Source: JANWLD01 sp035700225
GTDB taxonomy: Bacteria; Patescibacteriota; Saccharimonadia; Saccharimonadales; 2-12-FULL-41-12
Assembly: GCA_035700225.1 (NCBI GenBank)
Contig: DASSOT010000052.1
Coordinates: forward strand, 1-17,376
Direction of reading: 5' to 3'
Length of the DNA stretch: 17,376 nt
Positions 13,637 through 17,376 of the stretch are shown here, piece after piece (within the stretch, counting starts at the first letter, position 1; each line of letters begins with the position of its first letter). The notes below the pieces were generated by a model, which worked only from the letters and a program-made list of their open reading frames with translations, was not told where the DNA came from and did not search any database. A program made the translations under genes and the position numbers.

Positions 13637-14671
13637 TTAGAAAGAAACGGAGCCGCTGGAAGGAACGCCTGCGAACCATGTACTGCCGCGGTTCAGAGGA
13701 ATTTCCTCACCGTCTGGACCGATGATTTCTACACGGCTATAGGCTGAACCTTGTTTCCATTTTGCCTTGATGACTTTGCCATCCTTGAAAACAAATGCTG
13801 TACCTTTGCCGATAGTTTTGAGGCTGTTGCTGTCGCTTCCTCTGACCTTCAGGACAATCAGGTTCTTGACGCTGATCTGTTTGCCAGTAACGGCATCCTT
13901 GTGCGCCTGTCCTGCCAAAAAGCGCTTATATGAATTAGTCTTTTTGTCGTATTTGAACTGGACCGCATAATCAGGGCTTGAGAAATCTATGGTTACTATT
14001 GTTGCTTTAGGAGTCTGTGCCGGGTTGTCATCGCTCCGTGGGATGTCTGCGAACCGGCTTTTTTTATCGTAGCCAAGCTGTTTTTGCAGGTCCCTCAGCC
14101 CTTTGACTACCGCGACCATGTTGTGTGGCGCCGGGCGGTTACTGTCGCGATAATAAGGCCCGGTGTGGAAGAACTGGTCCAAATCTTTAGAATGAAGTTG
14201 TTTTATCAAGCTCAGCCCTTCGACACTGCCTCCTACATGGGCGATTGAAGCGTCAAAACCATTCATCCATCTCGCGAAAGCCGGTCTTACACTGCGAACA
14301 GGTTCAATCTTTTTAGGTTCAGCGGTCTGGTACAAAGCCAGGTAGCGTGTGATGCCGCCTTCGGTTACCGTTTCAAAGACTATCTCGGCGGAAGACAGCC
14401 CTCTCTGCGGGCGGGCAGACGGGGAGTTTTCTATCATTACGCCGAGAACCGGGCGCTCGGAATCTTCTTTGCTGACTTCCAGGCCGGTCAATTGCGACCT
14501 ATAAACCTGCTTTTGCACCGGCGTCGGCTCCGGCTCTTCTTTGTTGTTGAAAAAGACGAAAAAAAGAACGATTGCCAGCAATACCAAAGCAAGTATACTG
14601 CCGGCTATCAGCTTTCTGCGCCTGGTCCTCAGCAACCTTTTCAGCTTTGAGCGTATTTTATCCATCTGCAT
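13637..14671 (-). CDS. Membrane-anchored DUF3048 (YerB-like) protein
   Basis: The 344-residue product begins with a strongly basic stretch (RSKLKRLLRTRRRKLIAG) followed by one membrane helix at about 23-41, then the DUF3048 domain on the outside. RPVLGVMIENSPSARPQRGL, AEIVFETVTEGGITRYLALY and the RSVRPAF segment are characteristic. B. subtilis YerB is a lipoprotein of this family; here a signal anchor replaces the lipobox. The biochemical role is unknown. The start is ambiguous: TAAAAT ends 3 nt before the first ATG (14671) but 9 nt before a second, in-frame ATG at 14665, which fits the leaderless pattern of other genes better. There is no strong Shine-Dalgarno site for either. Confidence 0.85.
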   Translation of the reverse strand: MQMDKIRSKLKRLLRTRRRKLIAGSILALVLLAIVLFFVFFNNKEEPEPTPVQKQVYRSQLTGLEVSKEDSERPVLGVMIENSPSARPQRGLSSAEIVFETVTEGGITRYLALYQTAEPKKIEPVRSVRPAFARWMNGFDASIAHVGGSVEGLSLIKQLHSKDLDQFFHTGPYYRDSNRPAPHNMVAVVKGLRDLQKQLGYDKKSRFADIPRSDDNPAQTPKATIVTIDFSSPDYAVQFKYDKKTNSYKRFLAGQAHKDAVTGKQISVKNLIVLKVRGSDSNSLKTIGKGTAFVFKDGKVIKAKWKQGSAYSRVEIIGPDGEEIPLNRGSTWFAGVPSSGSVSF

Positions 14672-14784
14672 TACATTTTAATGTATTCGCCGCGATTTGT
14701 CTTTGCAGGTAGAGTGATTTAAGCCACAGACAACACTTCTTAGGCAGGCAATAATATGGTGGGCCTTAGGGTTCTGGAGGGTTC

Positions 14785-15441
14785 ATGAGCTATTTCGACA
14801 GGACAGACGCGGGCAAAAAACTTGCTTCTGCACTGAATCGTTTCAAGGGTAAAGACGCTGTTGTGTTGGCTTTGCCTCGTGGCGGCATCGTTCTGGGCGC
14901 CGTAATAGCCAGAAAGCTTGAAGTCCCCCTGGGTCTTATATTGGTCCGCAAAATCAGCCACCCTTATTCGCCGGAGTACGCCATCGGAGCCGTCGTAGAA
15001 GACGAAGAACCGGTCTTTAATGAAAGCGAGTCATTGTACGCCGACAGGAAATGGCTGGATACAGCCGTGGCTTCAGCCCGGGAACTGATAAACCGCCGGC
15101 GCGAACTTTATTACGGAGACGATTTCCACCCGCCTGAAGTTGCAGGCAAGACCGTGATAATAGTCGATGACGGAATAGCCACAGGGCTTACCATGACAGC
15201 ATCCGTAAAAGCTATGCGTTCTAAACATGCCGGGCGCGTAGTCGTGGCGGTACCCGTAGCCTCGTCGGACAGCGTTGAAGGCCTGGAGGCTTTGGCCGAT
15301 GAAGTCATAGTTTTGGATAATCCTAACGCCTTCATGGGTGCGGTAGGCGTGCATTACCGCCACTTCGACCAAGTTGAGGACAAGCAGGTAAAAAAGATTT
15401 TAAGGGAGGTTAGTCATGAACTACAACAAACCGCTTCCTAA
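14785..15441 (+). CDS. Phosphoribosyltransferase-family protein (COG1926-like)
   Basis: The 218-residue protein has the type I PRTase core: VLALPRGGIVLGAVIARKL (27-45), LILVRKISHPYSPEYAIGAV (51-70) and the PRPP loop VIIVDDGIATGLT (124-136), whose two Asp residues bind the ribose hydroxyls. The base-binding hood does not identify a nucleobase, and family members of this type have no firmly known substrate. Length is normal. GGAGG lies 5 nt before the ATG, so this gene uses ordinary initiation. Its last 26 nt overlap the start of a small downstream gene, which suggests coupled expression. Confidence 0.88.
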   Translation: MSYFDRTDAGKKLASALNRFKGKDAVVLALPRGGIVLGAVIARKLEVPLGLILVRKISHPYSPEYAIGAVVEDEEPVFNESESLYADRKWLDTAVASARELINRRRELYYGDDFHPPEVAGKTVIIVDDGIATGLTMTASVKAMRSKHAGRVVVAVPVASSDSVEGLEALADEVIVLDNPNAFMGAVGVHYRHFDQVEDKQVKKILREVSHELQQTAS

Positions 15442-15679
15442 GCCGGAGGATCTAAACAGGTTCGCCAATGCCGTGGACACTTTTCCGATAAGCGTACAAA
15501 GGACAGTCAATATTGCCCGTACTCTTGGCTACAAAAACGATTTGATTGAATTTTTGAAGTTGTTCAGCGGGGAATTTGAAAGCCGGGCGGACCTTTATGC
15601 CCGCACGACTGAACTGGTACTGCTTATACGGGAGGAGAACAAACAGCCTGGCGAGGGCATGCTCAGCCAGCAGGATTAA
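15416..15679 (+). CDS. Small protein of unknown function (possibly DUF2795-like)
   Basis: This 87-residue acidic, helical protein has no signal peptide or membrane segment. AVDTFPISVQRTVNIARTLG followed by LIEFLKLFSGEFESRADLY and LLIREE loosely resembles the DUF2795 pattern (FPxxxxxxxxxAxxxG...DLxxxLxxLP...F.sraDL), a domain of unknown function in small bacterial proteins. I am not certain of that assignment. The reading frame is supported by GGGAGG about 7 nt before the ATG and by the 26-nt overlap with the phosphoribosyltransferase gene, which suggests the two are translated together. Confidence 0.7.
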   Translation: MNYNKPLPKPEDLNRFANAVDTFPISVQRTVNIARTLGYKNDLIEFLKLFSGEFESRADLYARTTELVLLIREENKQPGEGMLSQQD

Positions 15680-15682
15680 GGC

Positions 15683-15688
15683 TAGAAT
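15683..15688 (+). promoter_or_regulatory. -10 element of the CCA-transferase gene (leaderless type)
   Basis: TAGAAT (5 of 6 to consensus) ends 6 nt before the ATG at 15695. No Shine-Dalgarno sequence lies between. It is only 4 nt beyond the stop of the preceding small gene, so the CCA gene probably has its own leaderless start even though it could also be read through. Confidence 0.5.
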
Positions 15689-15694
15689 ATAGTC

Positions 15695-17098
15695 ATGGTA
15701 TCTCATGATTATTTTTTAGCGGTACGGGCGGCTCAAGCGTTGAACCGGTCAGGTTTCATGGCTTATGCCATAGGGGGCGCGGTAAGAGATATGTACCTGG
15801 ATAGGCACCCGAAAGATTTCGACCTGGTCACCGATGCGACACCAGAAGAGATATTAATGATAAAAGAATTCAGCCGCGCAAAATATAACGACCCTGCGCA
15901 GGCTTTCGGCGTTACCAGGGTCAGCTTCGGCGGCAGAGAGGTAGAGATAGCGACTTTCAGGAAAGACCTGCAGGCGCACCGCGGGCGGAAAGCGACCAAG
16001 GTCGCTTATGCCGACCTGGAAGAAGACGTAATGCGCCGGGATTTTACCATCAACGCGCTGGCGCTGGATTTTTCTACAGGCTTCATAATCGATTATACCG
16101 GCGGTATCAGCGATCTTGACCGCGGTATTATACGCTTCATAGGCGACCCCGGACGCCGGATACAAGAAGATCCCCTGCGTATTATGCGTGCGGTAAGATT
16201 CAAAAACCAGCTGGGATTTACTTATCATCCTTCCACGGCGGAAGGCATAAGGACTGCCGTTTCCAAAGGCAAGGTAGAAGATATAGCGACGGACAGATTG
16301 CGGGAGGAGCTTACTAATTTGCTGGTCCATCCGAGCCGGCGTGGTGCCTTTGCCGACCTGGATAATTTTGGCATTTTGGAACGAATACTGCCGGAAGTTA
16401 CCGCCGGAAAAGGCGTCAGCCAGCCGGCTAATTTTCATTCCGAGGGCGATGTCTGGAACCATGAGCTGATAATCCTTGGCTGTCTGCCTGACAACTCGAG
16501 CAAGCGCCTGGCCTGGGCGGCTTTGCTACATGATATAGGCAAAGGGCCTACCATGACCAAGCCCGCTAAGCCGGGAGACAGGATTAGGTTCAACCGGCAT
16601 TATGCCGTGGGCGCCGAAATGGCAAAGACGGCTCTGCGCCGGCTTAAATTTTCCAAGAAGGACATCGAACAGATATCTTGGATGATTTATCATCATATGT
16701 CCATAGACGACCTCCCCTGGATGCGGCCAAGCAGACAGCAGAAGATGATGGGCCACCCGGCATTCGAGGATTTGCTTGAGCTTCACAAAGCCGATGCGGC
16801 CGCTAGCAAACAGCCCGGAAAACCACATGCCCGGCCACGTTTTGAAAAGATTGAAAAACTTTGGAAATCATACCAGGACAAGACCCCCGAAAATAAACAG
16901 CCCTCGCTGAAACGCGATCTGGGCATAGACGGCAGATGGCTTTTGAAAAACTTCAAAAAAGAGCTCGGCAACAAGCCGGGTCCCGCCGTCGGCAGGGTTT
17001 TGAAGGAACTTGACGAATGGTATCGCGACGAGGGTGTAAAGGAAGAGTCCTTATACCGGAAAAAGACGCGGGAATTATTAAAATCACACCAGGACTAA
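15695..17098 (+). CDS. cca: CCA-adding-type tRNA nucleotidyltransferase with HD domain
   Basis: This enzyme adds or repairs the 3' CCA of tRNA. The 467-residue protein has the class II head: AIGGAVRDMYL (25-35), the DFD metal site (41-43), TRVSFGGREVEIATFR (74-89), RRDFTINALAL (114-124), EDPLRIMRAVRF (158-169) and the base-selection helix DRLREELTNLL (200-210). An HD domain follows, with HSEGDVWNHELI (248-259), LLHDIGKGP (277-285) and HYAVGAEMA (302-310). Plain CCA enzymes often lack the HD domain; those with it can have phosphohydrolase activity on the tRNA end. Poly(A) polymerase is an alternative name for relatives, but the head motifs fit the CCA type. The start follows TAGAAT by 6 nt. 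Confidence 0.9.
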   Translation: MVSHDYFLAVRAAQALNRSGFMAYAIGGAVRDMYLDRHPKDFDLVTDATPEEILMIKEFSRAKYNDPAQAFGVTRVSFGGREVEIATFRKDLQAHRGRKATKVAYADLEEDVMRRDFTINALALDFSTGFIIDYTGGISDLDRGIIRFIGDPGRRIQEDPLRIMRAVRFKNQLGFTYHPSTAEGIRTAVSKGKVEDIATDRLREELTNLLVHPSRRGAFADLDNFGILERILPEVTAGKGVSQPANFHSEGDVWNHELIILGCLPDNSSKRLAWAALLHDIGKGPTMTKPAKPGDRIRFNRHYAVGAEMAKTALRRLKFSKKDIEQISWMIYHHMSIDDLPWMRPSRQQKMMGHPAFEDLLELHKADAAASKQPGKPHARPRFEKIEKLWKSYQDKTPENKQPSLKRDLGIDGRWLLKNFKKELGNKPGPAVGRVLKELDEWYRDEGVKEESLYRKKTRELLKSHQD

Positions 17099-17193
17099 AA
17101 AAGGTATGGGCAAAATAAAACTGTTAAGTTTCTAACTGTACGATATCGCTCGCCGCTAAATAATATATCTGAACTATAAAAGTAGGAGGAAAG

Positions 17194-17376
17194 ATGATTA
17201 TGACCGTGGACGAAAAGATGGAAGATTTTCATAACAAGATACGCGAGCTACGCGACTGCCTTAGGGCCCATGCGAATGACGTTGAAGACCCGCAGTGTGC
17301 GGCTCTATGCGAAACCAGCGCGGAAGTTGTCGGAGGCCTGGAGGAAGCATTCGACCATTTCATATACAAGAGCGAA
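17194..17376 (+). CDS. Unrecognised acidic protein, N-terminal part
   Basis: The frame is open for 61 codons and leaves the right end. It starts MIMTVDEKMEDFHNKIRELR and continues with a region carrying CRLC-type spacing: Cys at residues 22, 35 and 39 (DCL, QCAALC), then GGLEEAFDHFIYKSE. The composition is acidic and helical. GGAGG lies 5-9 nt before the ATG and TATAAA stands upstream, so the start is sound. An alternative start is Met3. No family is recognised, and the missing C-terminus prevents further assignment. Confidence 0.6.
   Translation, partial: MIMTVDEKMEDFHNKIRELRDCLRAHANDVEDPQCAALCETSAEVVGGLEEAFDHFIYKSE

Noticed and set aside
1..17376. Alternative genetic code with TGA read as Gly or Trp, as in some candidate-phylum bacteria
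   Set aside because: TGA serves as the stop of trpR and trpG in exactly overlapping ATGA junctions, and Trp is encoded by TGG.
1..17376. tRNA or rRNA genes, CRISPR arrays, transposases, prophage or defence genes
   Set aside because: I saw no cloverleaf, no regularly spaced repeats and no such protein motifs on either strand; the content is housekeeping and metabolic.

Overview
The window reads as ordinary chromosome of a free-living-type bacterium, about half G+C by eye, with tightly packed genes and the standard genetic code (TGA ends trpR and trpG and is not read through). Gene families such as a DUF3048/YerB-like anchored protein, an anchored PsbP-like protein, an HdeD-like DUF308 protein, a minimal Zincin_1 metalloprotease, and NDH-2 beside a GlcD-type FAD oxidase suggest a Patescibacteria/CPR lineage, most likely a Saccharibacteria-like one. 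That assignment is inference from gene style, not a search result. ATA is used unusually often for isoleucine.

Layout. 1-2355: a truncated FAD-linked oxidase (minus strand) diverges from an NDH-2 gene that is followed after 2 nt by a TauE/SafE (TSUP) permease. 2356-4441: a small zincin (minus) diverges from a deviant purH. 4442-4656: a non-coding stretch with a compact foldable three-way-junction structure and then the trp promoter/operator. 4657-9143: a four-gene tryptophan operon, trpR-trpE-trpG-trpDCF, in which every junction overlaps. 9197-12766: an anchored PsbP-like protein, an inositol-monophosphatase-family enzyme, a DUF308 membrane protein and RarA. 12764-14671: an aldo/keto reductase and the DUF3048 protein on the minus strand. 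14785-17098: a phosphoribosyltransferase overlapping a small protein gene, then a CCA-adding-type nucleotidyltransferase with an HD domain. An unrecognised gene starts at 17194 and runs off the right end.

The most interesting unit is the trp operon. It begins with its own TrpR-type repressor, whose E. coli corepressor-contact residues are all kept. A 24-bp near-perfect palindrome, matching the E. coli consensus trp operator at 15 of 18 central bases, sits on the -35 element of a TTGCAC-17-TATAAT promoter. This predicts a self-contained, tryptophan-autoregulated circuit. The enzymes cover chorismate to indole-3-glycerol phosphate, including a TrpD-TrpC-TrpF triple fusion, but no trpA or trpB lies here. 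None of the four proteins (1,497 residues) contains a single tryptophan, although the rest of the window encodes it at about 0.9%.

A second theme is start-codon architecture. Six genes, on both strands, have a -10-like hexamer ending 6-8 nt before the ATG and no Shine-Dalgarno sequence, which predicts leaderless mRNAs. Other genes carry strong GGAGG-type sites. Several convergent gene pairs abut or overlap at their stop codons with no room for a terminator.
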